A DNA stretch of 64,000 nt from the NCBI RefSeq assembly GCF_005886105.2, contig NZ_PNCO02000001.1, positions 3,551,501 through 3,615,500 of the forward strand, read 5' to 3'. The position numbers and the translations under genes are program-made. The notes beneath the pieces were generated by a model. It worked only from the letters and a program-made list of their open reading frames with translations. It made no database searches and had not been told where the DNA came from. The stretch is from Pseudoalteromonas galatheae. GTDB taxonomy: Bacteria; Pseudomonadota; Gammaproteobacteria; Enterobacterales; Alteromonadaceae. Of the stretch, positions 8,736-18,643 are shown piece by piece. Positions within the stretch are counted from its first letter, which is position 1, and each line of letters begins with the position of its first letter.

Positions 8736-9902
8736 TTACAGCTTTTCCGGCTGACTACTTGGCTTTGATGACGAGTCCGTGCCAGCAACTTTAACTTCCA
8801 TGCCTTTTTGTGGATATTCAGGTGGTGTCATGACCACTTTATCGCGACTTGTGATGCCATCACCAATTAGAAAGAACTCACCCTCTTCGCGGATAACTTG
8901 CACTTTACGTGGCTCAAGCTGGTTATCTTGATTAAGCAACCAAACCGACTGATTATTCACGATATCTTGAGGTAGGCGGTAGATTTGTTTTAACGTTTTA
9001 CCCGCAAAGCTAACTTGTACATACGTACCATATTTTATCGCTGGCTGACGCGTTGTGAGACCGTACGGGTCGTTAATACGTACCACTAGGTTGTTCATGC
9101 GAGTTTGTTGGTCAACAGTACCTAGGTCTCTATCAATTACCGCTTCACGAGTAAAGGCATTCACGCCACGCTGATAAACCGTGGCAGCAAGCCCTGATAC
9201 TCGCTCAGGTAGAAAAACAGAATCAAAACCCGCGATAGGAATAATGACTTCTGCAGTTTCGATGTTATTGACAGTACCGACAGAGCTACCCATGGAAACA
9301 AACTGGCCAAGACCAACGTCTTTTTTCACCACCAACGCATTGTAAGGTGCAATCACTTCACAGTTTTCTAGATCTCGTTTTGCACGCTGTAATGCGGCTT
9401 TTGCAGATTTTACTGAGGCTTTGGCACTCATGACTTGCGGTTTACGCAAAAATAGGTCGGTGTGCTTTTTATTTGGAAACCTTCTTGCTTCATCAGCAGC
9501 AACGTCAGCTTGTGCTTGCTCTTCAATAAGCTGCGCTTCGGCCCTTGCAAGTTCAGCTTCCGCTTGGAGCAATGCAGCTTCGTAGTTATCTTGCTCAATG
9601 CGAAGCAGCACCTCGCCTTTTTGTACCAGCCCACCTTCGACAAAGTTAGGGTGCCAGTATTCAACCTCGCCCGAGACCTGAATAGAAAGCTGCGTGCTCT
9701 CTAGCGGTTTTACTTCGCCATAACTTTGGATCACCACTTGGTGATCTTGCGCAGTGATTGTTTCAACTTCAACAACAGGGCGAGAATCGACTTCCTGCTT
9801 CTCTGGTTCACTTTTAGCCACTGCATTGATGACCTTAAATCCAACAACACCCACTATAAGCACGGTAAAGGGTAGAATCCATTTTAGAATTTTAGCTTGC
9901 AT
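8736..9902 (-). CDS. RND periplasmic adaptor (membrane fusion protein)
   Basis: 388 aa. N-terminal membrane anchor (about 9-30), a first half-lipoyl/barrel segment, an Ala/Glu-rich alpha-hairpin (about 105-175; AELARAEAQLIEEQAQADVA), the second half-lipoyl segment (ENCEVIAPYNALVVKK) and beta-barrel domains. It links the RND pump downstream to an outer-membrane channel. First gene of the two-gene operon; the pump starts 15 bp after it. An inverted repeat GTAA-N7-TTAC about 70 bp upstream could be an operator. Confidence 0.92.
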   Translation of the reverse strand: MQAKILKWILPFTVLIVGVVGFKVINAVAKSEPEKQEVDSRPVVEVETITAQDHQVVIQSYGEVKPLESTQLSIQVSGEVEYWHPNFVEGGLVQKGEVLLRIEQDNYEAALLQAEAELARAEAQLIEEQAQADVAADEARRFPNKKHTDLFLRKPQVMSAKASVKSAKAALQRAKRDLENCEVIAPYNALVVKKDVGLGQFVSMGSSVGTVNNIETAEVIIPIAGFDSVFLPERVSGLAATVYQRGVNAFTREAVIDRDLGTVDQQTRMNNLVVRINDPYGLTTRQPAIKYGTYVQVSFAGKTLKQIYRLPQDIVNNQSVWLLNQDNQLEPRKVQVIREEGEFFLIGDGITSRDKVVMTPPEYPQKGMEVKVAGTDSSSKPSSQPEKL

Positions 9903-9970
9903 GACAATACCTATTGATAATTTTCTGACCGTATAGTAGCAAGTTTATTGCGTTCTCGGATGTGACATTT

Positions 9971-9985
9971 GTAAGAATCTGTTAC
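9971..9985 (-). promoter_or_regulatory. Inverted repeat upstream of the RND operon
   Basis: GTAAGAATCTGTTAC is a GTAA-N7-TTAC inverted repeat about 70 bp before the adaptor ATG, in the promoter region. It could be a repressor operator. No cognate regulator gene lies next to it. Confidence 0.3.
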
Positions 9986-10144
9986 ACCTGTAGAACATCT
10001 ATTTATAGTCACGCTAAAGCATCAAAAATTATTAAGTAATTTCAAACAATTAAACATTTACGAGATTGATATATAAAGACCTTTTCAAGTATGGCTTTTG
10101 CAAGATACATAACAACTTCTTTGATTTTTTGTCACAATCATCGA

Positions 10145-12529
10145 CTAGATCTGCTTTGCTACATGATGAAACTCAAGCGCTAAAATAAAACTCCCTATTA
10201 ATACGACGGCCAGCAATAAATAGATCCCAAGCTGCCCACTCAAAATGCCAAATATACTCGCCATCACTAGAGAGAAACACACGGCAATAACAACAGCCAC
10301 CGCGATAATAGATACTCGGTTTTGGCATTGCTCTATCAAAATATCAATAGTCTTAGCGCCGACTAGACGTTTGATATTAAAAATTGGCGCACTCAATATC
10401 GCAAGATAACCGAGCAAACCATACATACCTGCAACTACCTGTATTAACATCATCAGTGCGATCACCAGCCCTGCTAAAAAGCTCAGCATGGCTGCTTTAT
10501 TGAGTTGCTGCATCCGCAACTTGATATCAACGAGCTTTAAGATCGATTGGCTTGGGTTTTGCTGTTTGTACAAAGCAGTAATCGTATGCAAGTCTAGTTT
10601 CTCCCCCACTTTGGCCCGCACCAAAATATTTCCACTAATAAAATTAAAAGGTAGATAAGCCAAGGCTTGTGCTTGGGAGGTATGGCTGAAGGTATTTTCA
10701 ACAATGCCCACAAGGGTAATAGGGCGCTGGTTTTTGTCGTAGATGGTCATGCCGATATCTGCCGCAGTCACGCCAAGGCGCTGTGCTAAAAGCTGATTGA
10801 GCACCACTTTTTTTCCCGAACTATTGATAGCTAAGCCATCCTCAGAGAATCCGCCACCAGCAATAAATCTTTGGCCTGAAGTGCTAAAGTAACTTGGCCC
10901 ACTGAGCTGTAAATAAGCGACGACTGAGTCGCTGCCATCATCAACTAGGCTCAGCGACTCCAGAAATACAAACTCATGAGGTAATACGCCAGCCAGAGCA
11001 GCACTCTCGACACTTGGGTGTTGTCTAAGCGCCGACAAATTTATCATCGCTTGATTATATCTTGCTTGAATAGCATCTGAGCTGCGTTCGTAGTTACTTT
11101 GCTGTAACTCAACAAAATAAAGGTTATTTGAGTTAAAACCACTTGATGTATTTAGCTGCCCACCAAAGTAACTCAATAGCCAAAATGCAAAGCTCATTGT
11201 GACTATACCCACACCAATTTGCAATCCGAGTAAGGCTTGACTCATTGACTTAGGTAATTGTTTGACCTGTCCTTTTCCTGAGCCACTTAATTGACTACGA
11301 ATATCCTTAAACGACACCTGAGACATTGCAAGTTTTACAAACACCAGTGCACAGAGTTGAGCAAAGACAACCACCAACAAGAAGCTCCACCAAGGCAACG
11401 TTAGCCAAACTACGTGTGCTAAAGCCTCCTTTGCCCAAAACTGCATTAGCCAAACGCCAGCTTTCGCTATCCCTATGGCAACCAATGACGCAAATAAAAA
11501 AATTAAGGCAATATAACACCACTGCTCTAGTTGCAGATTGCCGCGCTTAGCACCGAGTACAATCGCCAGTGCCAGCTGGTTTTGTTTGGATTTAAAATCT
11601 AACAAGTAGAGTGAAAATGCATTCACTAAGGTAATGATAAGTAGCCCAACGCCTGCAAATGCTAACCATTGCGTCGTTGTTCTTAGCTGCCCTTTTAGTT
11701 TATCTGCAAGTGGTAACAACGAAAATTTGAGCGTCGCACGACCAGATATCGCTTGTTCTAACTGAGCTTGCTCAAATACAGCTTGAAACTGTGTTTGTAA
11801 AAGCGTTAATTGCGCCTGTACATTGCCTTGCTTTATACGACCTACAAGAAATAAGTCGCTTCTTACCGCCAAATGATCCATACCCGTAATACGGTCACCC
11901 ATCATAAGGGCGAATGGCAAAAATACCTCACTCATCCGGTTAGATTGATATAATTGCGGTTCGGACTCGTCGCACGCGGCCACTCCCACCACGGTATAAC
12001 GACGCTCATCAAGTTGAATGCTCTGTTCTATCATGTTTTCATCAGGAAAATGTTGCTGCACAAAGCACTCTGTCACAACAATTTCATTAGGTGCTGTACC
12101 AAGAACATCACTTTGGGAAAACCACCGCCCTTCCTTTAAAGTAATATCAAAGAGTGAAAAGAAATCATCACTGACATAAGTTGTCTCGACCCTTGGCTCA
12201 ACCACTGAGCCACGCAATAAGCTATGGCTATAAAATACCGCGGAGGCTTTATCAAACAACTGTTTGTCTTGAGCTAACTGCCAAGCAACGGGTGTGGAAA
12301 TCGCATTTTCCATGATCGTCTTGTCATGTTCATCTAACATATCACCCTGTAGCCAAAAGAGTTTATCGCTTTGCGGATAAGGTAGCGGCTGATAAGCCTG
12401 CCATGATAAGCCAATACTCATTAGCATCGCGGCGAAAGCGCTGCCCAATAACGCAACTAACATCAGATTTTGTCGAAGACTATGCCAAAGCCGCCCCAAT
12501 AACGTACGCCATAATGTCATACTTATCAC
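10145..12529 (-). CDS. MacB-like ABC permease (FtsX/ADOP type), second copy
   Basis: 794 aa. One TM near the N-terminus (about 20-40), a large MacB periplasmic core domain, a three-helix FtsX bundle (about 285-400), a second TM and extracellular domain, and a C-terminal FtsX bundle: the doubled architecture of ADOP-type permeases. Its start overlaps the stop of the previous permease by 4 bp (ATGA), so the two are translationally coupled and probably heterodimerise. Last gene of the MFP-ATPase-permease-permease operon. Such mechanotransmission transporters export peptides, toxins or envelope components without passing them through the membrane domain; the cargo here is unknown. Confidence 0.87.
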   Translation of the reverse strand: MISMTLWRTLLGRLWHSLRQNLMLVALLGSAFAAMLMSIGLSWQAYQPLPYPQSDKLFWLQGDMLDEHDKTIMENAISTPVAWQLAQDKQLFDKASAVFYSHSLLRGSVVEPRVETTYVSDDFFSLFDITLKEGRWFSQSDVLGTAPNEIVVTECFVQQHFPDENMIEQSIQLDERRYTVVGVAACDESEPQLYQSNRMSEVFLPFALMMGDRITGMDHLAVRSDLFLVGRIKQGNVQAQLTLLQTQFQAVFEQAQLEQAISGRATLKFSLLPLADKLKGQLRTTTQWLAFAGVGLLIITLVNAFSLYLLDFKSKQNQLALAIVLGAKRGNLQLEQWCYIALIFLFASLVAIGIAKAGVWLMQFWAKEALAHVVWLTLPWWSFLLVVVFAQLCALVFVKLAMSQVSFKDIRSQLSGSGKGQVKQLPKSMSQALLGLQIGVGIVTMSFAFWLLSYFGGQLNTSSGFNSNNLYFVELQQSNYERSSDAIQARYNQAMINLSALRQHPSVESAALAGVLPHEFVFLESLSLVDDGSDSVVAYLQLSGPSYFSTSGQRFIAGGGFSEDGLAINSSGKKVVLNQLLAQRLGVTAADIGMTIYDKNQRPITLVGIVENTFSHTSQAQALAYLPFNFISGNILVRAKVGEKLDLHTITALYKQQNPSQSILKLVDIKLRMQQLNKAAMLSFLAGLVIALMMLIQVVAGMYGLLGYLAILSAPIFNIKRLVGAKTIDILIEQCQNRVSIIAVAVVIAVCFSLVMASIFGILSGQLGIYLLLAVVLIGSFILALEFHHVAKQI

Positions 12530-14907
12530 TTCTCTAACTCAGAAGGATTGATCAACGCATTGAGTGGTCTGCGCAGTATTTGTTGCAGTGAAAAGTATAA
12601 ACACACACTCGACACCAACACTATCCCCGCAGCCGCAACCGAAAACTCTGCCACATTAAATGTTTGCTGAAAGTACGGCGATAATAATAAACAGCCCATC
12701 AGGGCGATAATTAACGCGATACCTATGTGCTTAAAGTGGGTGATAAGATCCTCTTGAGTTAGATCGCTGTGTTTGGCACCCATAACCATCTTTGTACCAT
12801 AATGGACAACTTTAAGTGACTGGCTATATCGGAACACGCCGATTAAACCAACAACAACCAGCAGCAACGCCAGTGCAAGTATAAATAGTGCCCCGTAGGT
12901 GACCAAAGTATCAGTCAACAGGTATTGCTCACGCTGCGCTGCAAGTGATTTAAAACTAAAGATTTTCAATGCAGGATGAACCTGAGCTAGCAGCTCGGCG
13001 AAATGGGATTTAGTAACCGGCTGCTGAGTCTTTATTAACGCTGTCCTATTGCCTTGTACTGCTCGATAAACATAGGGTAATACGGGCTCACCCGGCACAG
13101 CTAAATCGGCCACAACACCAATAACTTCAAATGCCGCATCTTCGTCTGTAATGTCAAAACTCAAGCGTTTGCCTAGCGCCTTTTCCTCTCCACCTAGCTG
13201 CTCAGCAAAAGTTTTATTGATAATTAGCTGCTGATCGCCTCGACGCACTGCTTCACTATCGAAAAACTGCCCTTGTAGTAATGGCAAAGAGAAAAATTCG
13301 AGATAGCTACTATCCACTACTCGACCAACAGGGTGCACTCGTTTGAGCGTCTCAACCTCTTGCAATGACCAAGTGTCAACACTCTGTCCAATAGGTGAGC
13401 GACTTCGACTTACCGCAATTACTTCTGCAGTATTTGCCAAAACCTCACTGGCTTGACGCATTATCTCTTCGTACTCGTCTCTCGGCATTGTATCAGGAGC
13501 ATAGAGCGTGACTTCGTATTTATTCTTGAGATCTACTGCATAAGCACTTTTGAGATGAGATATGGCAGAAACACCAACATTAAAGCAAAAGAATATCAAG
13601 GTAATAGAGATACTTAACTGACTCACTGCCATGATCCGTTGCACTCGCGAACTCATAACAACAGCTGTGCCCTTGCCACTTTGTTTTAGCATTTGCGTTA
13701 AGTGGCGAAAGCGTATTGCTGACATTCCACCTAGCAACAATAAACAGCTAGCCAATAAAGCGACCAGTGCTAATGCGAGCACACTTTGCCAAGTTAGTGC
13801 TATCAGCTGCGCTTGCGGCAACAGTCCAACGAGTTTTGTCTGTAGCCATTGGCAAATAACATAAGACGCGCCAATTGCAACCACGAGTGATACTGAGCAA
13901 AGTGCTAGCAATGGTAACCATTGCATCAGCGCAATATCTCTTATTTTTGCTCCCACCACCGCTTGAATTGCCAACCTGCGCTGGATCTGGCTGAGCCTTG
14001 CAAGATATAAATTACTAATATTTAATAGCGCTATACCAAGTAAGCCGAGCGATACCACAAACACCCCAAACAACAATAAGGGGGATTTACCGAGTATAAT
14101 TGATTTTAACGGCACCGCGCGAATGCCAATATGCCATTTCGCAAAGTACTCACTGTCGCTCACTTTGCTACGCCAAAGTGTGTTCATTTCGTTTGAAAGT
14201 GAGAGGCTAACTTGTGCATGCTTCACACCTGTAGCCAGTTTACCCACCATCAAATTAACCGCGTAGCGGTTCCACCAGTACGGCTTTGCTTCCTCTAAAG
14301 TTAGGTTATATTGCCAAGGTAGCCAAACCGCAGTGTTGTGTGTGAGCTTTTTTAAGTTGGGCTCATAAAATTGCTCTGCTGCGACACCGACAATTGTAAA
14401 CTCTCGCTCATCCAGACGCAGCGTTTTATTTAAAATATCGGGGTCACCATTGAAGTGACTTTGCCAAGCTTGATAGCTAAGCACAGCGACAGGGCTGCTC
14501 TCATTTACGGGTTCAGTAACAACCCGGCCCATCGCAAGCGGCATATCAAAAATACTAAACCACTCGGGCGAGACATAAGCCGATTCAACCTGTGGTGCAT
14601 CGGCATCCGAAGTTAGCAATTGCTCAGCATAATGCACCATAGCCAACTGCTCCATTGTCACAGGTTTATGCTCGTATAAATGCATTAATGATGGGTAGTT
14701 AAAGGCTTCGCTGCTCTCGTTGCCATTTTCATCAAACATTGGGTATTCAAGCTTTACAATACGTTCTGCGTTTGAATACGGCAAAGGTGAGAAATACAAG
14801 CTATGTAACATCCCCATTGCGACAAGCATCACAACGAATACGCAGCTCAGCGTAGTCACAACACTAACATGATAGATATTTACTCGGCCTAAGTTGAACA
14901 CTTGCAT
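12526..14907 (-). CDS. MacB-like ABC permease (FtsX/ADOP type), first copy
   Basis: 793 aa with the same plan as the next gene: one N-terminal TM (about 12-36), periplasmic MacB core domain, FtsX bundle around 270-400, second TM and periplasmic domain, and C-terminal FtsX bundle. The similar length and architecture point to an old gene duplication. It starts 11 bp after the ATPase gene and overlaps the following permease by 4 bp. Function as half of an ABC exporter is inferred from family and operon. Confidence 0.87.
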   Translation of the reverse strand: MQVFNLGRVNIYHVSVVTTLSCVFVVMLVAMGMLHSLYFSPLPYSNAERIVKLEYPMFDENGNESSEAFNYPSLMHLYEHKPVTMEQLAMVHYAEQLLTSDADAPQVESAYVSPEWFSIFDMPLAMGRVVTEPVNESSPVAVLSYQAWQSHFNGDPDILNKTLRLDEREFTIVGVAAEQFYEPNLKKLTHNTAVWLPWQYNLTLEEAKPYWWNRYAVNLMVGKLATGVKHAQVSLSLSNEMNTLWRSKVSDSEYFAKWHIGIRAVPLKSIILGKSPLLLFGVFVVSLGLLGIALLNISNLYLARLSQIQRRLAIQAVVGAKIRDIALMQWLPLLALCSVSLVVAIGASYVICQWLQTKLVGLLPQAQLIALTWQSVLALALVALLASCLLLLGGMSAIRFRHLTQMLKQSGKGTAVVMSSRVQRIMAVSQLSISITLIFFCFNVGVSAISHLKSAYAVDLKNKYEVTLYAPDTMPRDEYEEIMRQASEVLANTAEVIAVSRSRSPIGQSVDTWSLQEVETLKRVHPVGRVVDSSYLEFFSLPLLQGQFFDSEAVRRGDQQLIINKTFAEQLGGEEKALGKRLSFDITDEDAAFEVIGVVADLAVPGEPVLPYVYRAVQGNRTALIKTQQPVTKSHFAELLAQVHPALKIFSFKSLAAQREQYLLTDTLVTYGALFILALALLLVVVGLIGVFRYSQSLKVVHYGTKMVMGAKHSDLTQEDLITHFKHIGIALIIALMGCLLLSPYFQQTFNVAEFSVAAAGIVLVSSVCLYFSLQQILRRPLNALINPSELEK

Positions 14908-14917
14908 GACACCCTCT

Positions 14918-15622
14918 CTATGCGCGTAAACTAACAGGTGGAGCAGAAGCGACGGTACCTAACAGCTCGCCATCAAACAACTTCACCTGCCTTGGAGCCA
15001 TATCGGCATAACGAGGATCGTGCGTCACCATACAAACGGTAGTGCCTTGCTGATGCAATTCAGCAATCAATTGCATTACCTGATCGCCACTTTTCGAATC
15101 TAAGTTACCAGTTGGTTCATCTACCAGTAAAATGCTTGGATCGGTCACCAAAGCACGAGCAATGGCGACACGTTGCTGCTGCCCGCCTGATAACTGATTA
15201 GGCTTGTGTTGAACGCGATGCGACAGCCCAACCTTTTGTAAACAAGACTCGACTCGCAGCTTTACTTCTGCCTTACTCAACTTCTCAGGACGGTACTTTA
15301 GGGGTAAAGCGACATTATCGAATACCGAAATTTCATCAATGAGATTAAAAGCCTGAAAGACAAACCCAATGTGTTCATTACGAAGCTCAGCAGCCTGATC
15401 AAGCGTCAGCGTTGTCACATCATGAGCACCAATCGTATAACTACCACTTGTTGCTTGGTCAATTAAACCAATGATGGATAATAAAGTAGATTTACCACAA
15501 CCAGAGGGACCAGAGATCGAAATAAAATCGCCTTTTGCTATTTCCAGTGAAATATTTCTCAGTGCATGTGTTTGTAGCTCTTCGGTTTCGAACACTTTAT
15601 TAATATTTTTAAGCACTATCAT
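14918..15622 (-). CDS. ABC transporter ATPase, LolD/MacB type
   Basis: 234 aa. Walker [10 protein letters not shown] (about 39-47), Q-loop VFQAFNLI, signature [15 protein letters not shown], Walker [13 protein letters not shown] and switch His in VTHDPRYAD: all present, so it should be an active ATPase. The sequence belongs to the LolD/MacB class that drives FtsX-type permeases. It sits between the adaptor gene (10-bp gap) and the two permeases. Confidence 0.93.
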   Translation of the reverse strand: MIVLKNINKVFETEELQTHALRNISLEIAKGDFISISGPSGCGKSTLLSIIGLIDQATSGSYTIGAHDVTTLTLDQAAELRNEHIGFVFQAFNLIDEISVFDNVALPLKYRPEKLSKAEVKLRVESCLQKVGLSHRVQHKPNQLSGGQQQRVAIARALVTDPSILLVDEPTGNLDSKSGDQVMQLIAELHQQGTTVCMVTHDPRYADMAPRQVKLFDGELLGTVASAPPVSLRA

Positions 15623-15632
15623 TTTGATATTC

Positions 15633-16874
15633 CTACTTTAATAAGATTGTCTCATCTAGACTGGCAAGGTAGGCTAGATCAGAAATGATTAATCGTCTCC
15701 CGGCTTCAACGCCAGAATTTATAACAATATATTTCCCAGTTGAAGCACCAAAGGTGATTTCCACCGGCTTTGCGGTTTCATCACTAGTCAGCGCAAAGAA
15801 AGTCTGTGTTTGATTGTCTTTAGCATTGGCGGGACGCTGTACATAAGTGGCATTGGTAAGGTGCTTAATGGCAATACTGGCGGAGATACTCAGCTGCGAG
15901 CGTGCCTGCTTTGGTAGTGTATTTGGTAAACTCACCTCAACTTCCACACTATTGTTTGTCACCACAGGGTCAACTCGGAGTACTTTACCTTTTATGATAT
16001 TGGCCTGCATCTTCACCATAACGTCTTGGCCTGTTTCAACCCAACGCACTTGGGACTGCGGCACAGATAATACCGCCATCAACGACTGGTTAGAGCCGAT
16101 TAATGCCATCTCATCGCCAATATTAAGTTGCTGCCCAAGCGCTAAAGGCATGCGCTCAAGGATCCCTGAGGTACTAGCCCTAACCTCTAATTGTTGCTGC
16201 TTTTCTAGTAAGTTATTGAGTTCTTGCTCACGAATATTAATTTCCTCGTTGGCAAGAGTAAGGGCCGAACCATGCAGTGCTTGCAACTGTTCAGTTTGCT
16301 GCTCTAGTAGAGTTATTTCATGTTGCAAGGTACTCAAGCTGGTTTCAGTTTGGGCAAAATTCAGTGCAGAAATAATGCCTTGTTGTGCGAGATTTTGTTC
16401 CGCGCGGTGACGCAATACTAAGGTTTTAAGCGCACCTTGTTTTTGCATCAGCTGTGTTCGCTCATTTAGCAGCTCTCTTTGCTGAGTCAGTAACAGTTGC
16501 TCTTTTATGGCCCGCGACTGTCGCAAAGCTTGTTTGGCTTGCTGAACTTGTAACGTAAGATCTGGGCTCACAAGCTCGGCGATCACGTCGCCTTTATGCA
16601 CAATTGCACCCGCTTTATGGTGAATAGTTTTAACGATAGCCGCGCTTTGCGCGTTTAATAAAAACTGCTCGGCACTACGTAATTCCCCAAAGCTATCCAC
16701 TGACAAAGTAAGCGGCCCTTGTTTCACCTCTGCTACCAGTATCTCTGTGCGCATCACACTAGTATGAGATGTCCATTGTTGCCACAGCAGATAAAAAACT
16801 ATCACCACCATTAAACAGGCAACCACAATATAATGTGTGGTCTTTTTTGGCTTCGCTGGTTTGACTAGATCCAT
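15633..16874 (-). CDS. Periplasmic adaptor (HlyD/MacA-like) of the ABC exporter
   Basis: 413 aa. Membrane anchor at about 14-32, lipoyl half-motif (IHHKAGAIVHKGDVIAELVSP), a long Gln/Leu-rich coiled-coil hairpin (about 110-220), second lipoyl half (RASTSGILERMPLALGQQL) and beta-barrel. First gene of a four-gene exporter operon. GAGGAGG lies just before the ATG. A candidate sigma-54 promoter lies 29 bp upstream of the start. No outer-membrane channel gene is in the operon. Confidence 0.9.
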   Translation of the reverse strand: MDLVKPAKPKKTTHYIVVACLMVVIVFYLLWQQWTSHTSVMRTEILVAEVKQGPLTLSVDSFGELRSAEQFLLNAQSAAIVKTIHHKAGAIVHKGDVIAELVSPDLTLQVQQAKQALRQSRAIKEQLLLTQQRELLNERTQLMQKQGALKTLVLRHRAEQNLAQQGIISALNFAQTETSLSTLQHEITLLEQQTEQLQALHGSALTLANEEINIREQELNNLLEKQQQLEVRASTSGILERMPLALGQQLNIGDEMALIGSNQSLMAVLSVPQSQVRWVETGQDVMVKMQANIIKGKVLRVDPVVTNNSVEVEVSLPNTLPKQARSQLSISASIAIKHLTNATYVQRPANAKDNQTQTFFALTSDETAKPVEITFGASTGKYIVINSGVEAGRRLIISDLAYLASLDETILLK

Positions 16875-16902
16875 TTCCCCTCCTCATTGACCAAACATTA
16901 AT

Positions 16903-16918
16903 AGCGAGATTAATGCCA
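16903..16918 (-). promoter_or_regulatory. Candidate sigma-54 promoter of the ABC exporter operon
   Basis: On the minus strand TGGCATTAATCTCGCT matches the -24/-12 consensus TGGCACG-N4-TTGCW at 9 of 12 defined positions, with the invariant GG and GC correctly spaced. Initiation would fall about 20 bases before the adaptor ATG. A CTCC-N6-GGAG inverted repeat at 17001-17014, about 90 bp upstream, is placed where an activator would bind. The sigma-54 activator at 25035 is the natural candidate partner (inference). Confidence 0.5.
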
Positions 16919-17109
16919 ACTTTAAATAACTTTAATTTTCAATTATTTAATAGATTTTAAGTTGAAAGATCTAGCTTATATTTCGAAATCGGAATACCCA
17001 CTCCGGGATCGGAGAGTAACTGCGGTGAGTACAACTTATCTGTTGTTACACTCGTTTTGCCTTGAGCTTCTGACAGGTTCAGTTGTTTTGGGTACACCGA
17101 GTCAACATC

Positions 17110-17494
17110 ATGAAAAAAATGGTATTAGGTGTCGCCCTCGCACCCACTACAAGCTTTGCTAAACAGAACAAAGAAGAAGAAAAAACCATCGCCAACGTAA
17201 GCGATGCCAACATCAGTGAAGCAGTTCTCGCCAGTATTGAAATAAAAAAGGTCGAAGATGGTAGAATTTTATTCAAAGCGGATAAGCTATTTCTAAGTGG
17301 GCCACCACACAAGTGCCTCCTTGAAAGCGTGTGGATGACAAAAAGGCAAGCAAACACGGCGATTTGGCAAAAGCCGCTGCGTTATTCCAGCTGCAGAGTA
17401 TTTTGGATACAAGCACAGCTTAGGGTGCCGTTCAGGCCACTAAGCCACATAAAGCGTATATCGATCGTCTGCTCACAAAAGCGTTAGAAGCGTA
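17110..17494 (+). pseudogene. Decayed small secreted-protein gene
   Basis: An ATG at 17110 opens with a signal-like stretch (MKKMVLGVALA) and runs in frame to about 17325 (through GPPHK). The coding-like sequence then continues in another frame (VDDKKASKHGDLAKAAALF) from 17331. That frame meets an in-frame TAG at 17421-17423 and goes on as GAVQATKPHKAYIDRLL to a TAA at 17492. One frameshift and one nonsense mutation together indicate a dead gene of about 125 codons. I do not recognise the family. A good terminator follows. Confidence 0.5.
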
Positions 17495-17539
17495 ACTCAA
17501 CAGTTCTTGTATGATACGAGTGAAATGAATGAAAACTTT

Positions 17540-17570
17540 AAGGGCTAGTAATTTGCTAGCCCTTATTTTG
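17540..17570. terminator. Bidirectional terminator
   Basis: AAGGGCTAG (17540-17548) pairs perfectly with CTAGCCCTT (17556-17564), 7-nt loop, followed by ATTTTG. It lies between the rightward decayed gene and the stop of the leftward PQ-loop gene and could serve both. Confidence 0.8.
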
Positions 17571-17583
17571 TCTGTCTATATCG

Positions 17584-18210
17584 CTAAGCTAAAGCAGGCT
17601 TAGAGCGATAGTACTGAATACAACCTAACTGTGCGGCATTAGTCAGTAAAATCATCACAAACATCAGCACATGAGCTACGCTAACATGACCAAGACTCAG
17701 CTCCGCAGCCAACCCAATTCCTCCCGCTAAAAACTGTAGCGAGAAATATCTTGCGCTTAAGTTAGAAACATCACCGCTTTTAATCGTTTTATAGGTTTGT
17801 GGCATCACTCGAATTGAACTCATCACTAGTCCTAAGTAAGTTAACGCATTTAGCAACGCAGCAGCTTCGATGTCCTTAACCAATAAAAGCACAAGTGGAA
17901 GCGTCGACAAACCAAGCAAGAGTGCTAATTGATTGCGTTGCTTCGAGCTTGCGTTGTACCGAATAAAATAATATAAAATAAGTGCGCTTAAAGAACCGGT
18001 AATCGCGAAAGGCAGCACCATGAAAAAGCGTTCAAAGAAAATGTTATAGGCAATAAAATAAGAGCTTTGTGCAACACCAAAACTCATCATTAACAGTGAG
18101 ACACCTGATACACTGCGATTTTTACGGATCTTCCTAATCAAAGGAACAAAGCTTAAAACCAAAACGAAAGAAGAAACGATCGGTAAATATTCGCTCAATG
18201 CCAACTCCAA
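17584..18210 (-). CDS. PQ-loop repeat membrane protein (SWEET-like)
   Basis: 208 aa, seven predicted helices. Two PQ-loop-like repeats are visible: FVPLIRKIRKNRSVSGVS (near 20-40) and the better-kept MPQTYKTIKSGDVSNLS (near 140-157). The three-helix / linker / three-helix layout fits the PQ-loop/SWEET superfamily, whose members move sugars or amino acids by facilitated diffusion. Stands alone; substrate unknown. Confidence 0.75.
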   Translation of the reverse strand: MELALSEYLPIVSSFVLVLSFVPLIRKIRKNRSVSGVSLLMMSFGVAQSSYFIAYNIFFERFFMVLPFAITGSLSALILYYFIRYNASSKQRNQLALLLGLSTLPLVLLLVKDIEAAALLNALTYLGLVMSSIRVMPQTYKTIKSGDVSNLSARYFSLQFLAGGIGLAAELSLGHVSVAHVLMFVMILLTNAAQLGCIQYYRSKPALA

Positions 18211-18643
18211 ATGTCTAAATTGTTGCTAAGTTAAGGTGCTGTAAACCCCTTAAAGATACATTGTAAAATAATGATTTTTAAGGTTTTTATTTTTGAAGGC
18301 GCGCATTTTAAGAGCTAAACATAAAAATACAACATAACCTATAGAATCTATTTTCCACCTCTTGGCAATGCTCAAATACAACCGTATAAAAATAAGTACA
18401 CTTGAAACGCGGCAGCATGGGACGTCCCCTCCCAGCCGATATGGCATTAATTAAGTAAAACTTATGTTAAAACAATATAAATAAAACTTTACAAAAAGCA
18501 TTATTGTTTCTATTTTGGTGTGTGGATGTTCAAAAAACATACTCAAATTAGTTGTGCTCTACAGTGCACCGAAACCTGAGTATTGAGCGACGCCCAACTT
18601 ATTTATTTCAAGTTGGAAAACCACACACTCAAAAGGAATAACA
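18211..18643. other. 433-bp intergenic region
   Basis: AT-rich divergent promoter region between the PQ-loop gene and the S1 protease. The only structure found is a hairpin in the protease leader, CCAACTT (18594-18600) with AAGTTGG (18610-18616), ending 27 bp before the ATG. No credible ORF. Confidence 0.55.

Noticed and set aside
15847..16410. 187-aa plus-strand ORF inside the adaptor gene
   Set aside because: Cys/Ser-rich antisense shadow of the coiled-coil region, no ribosome site, no family resemblance.
17083..17487. Intact 134-aa protein from the longest open frame
   Set aside because: The C-terminal third of that frame looks non-coding, while a better coding pattern continues in another frame.
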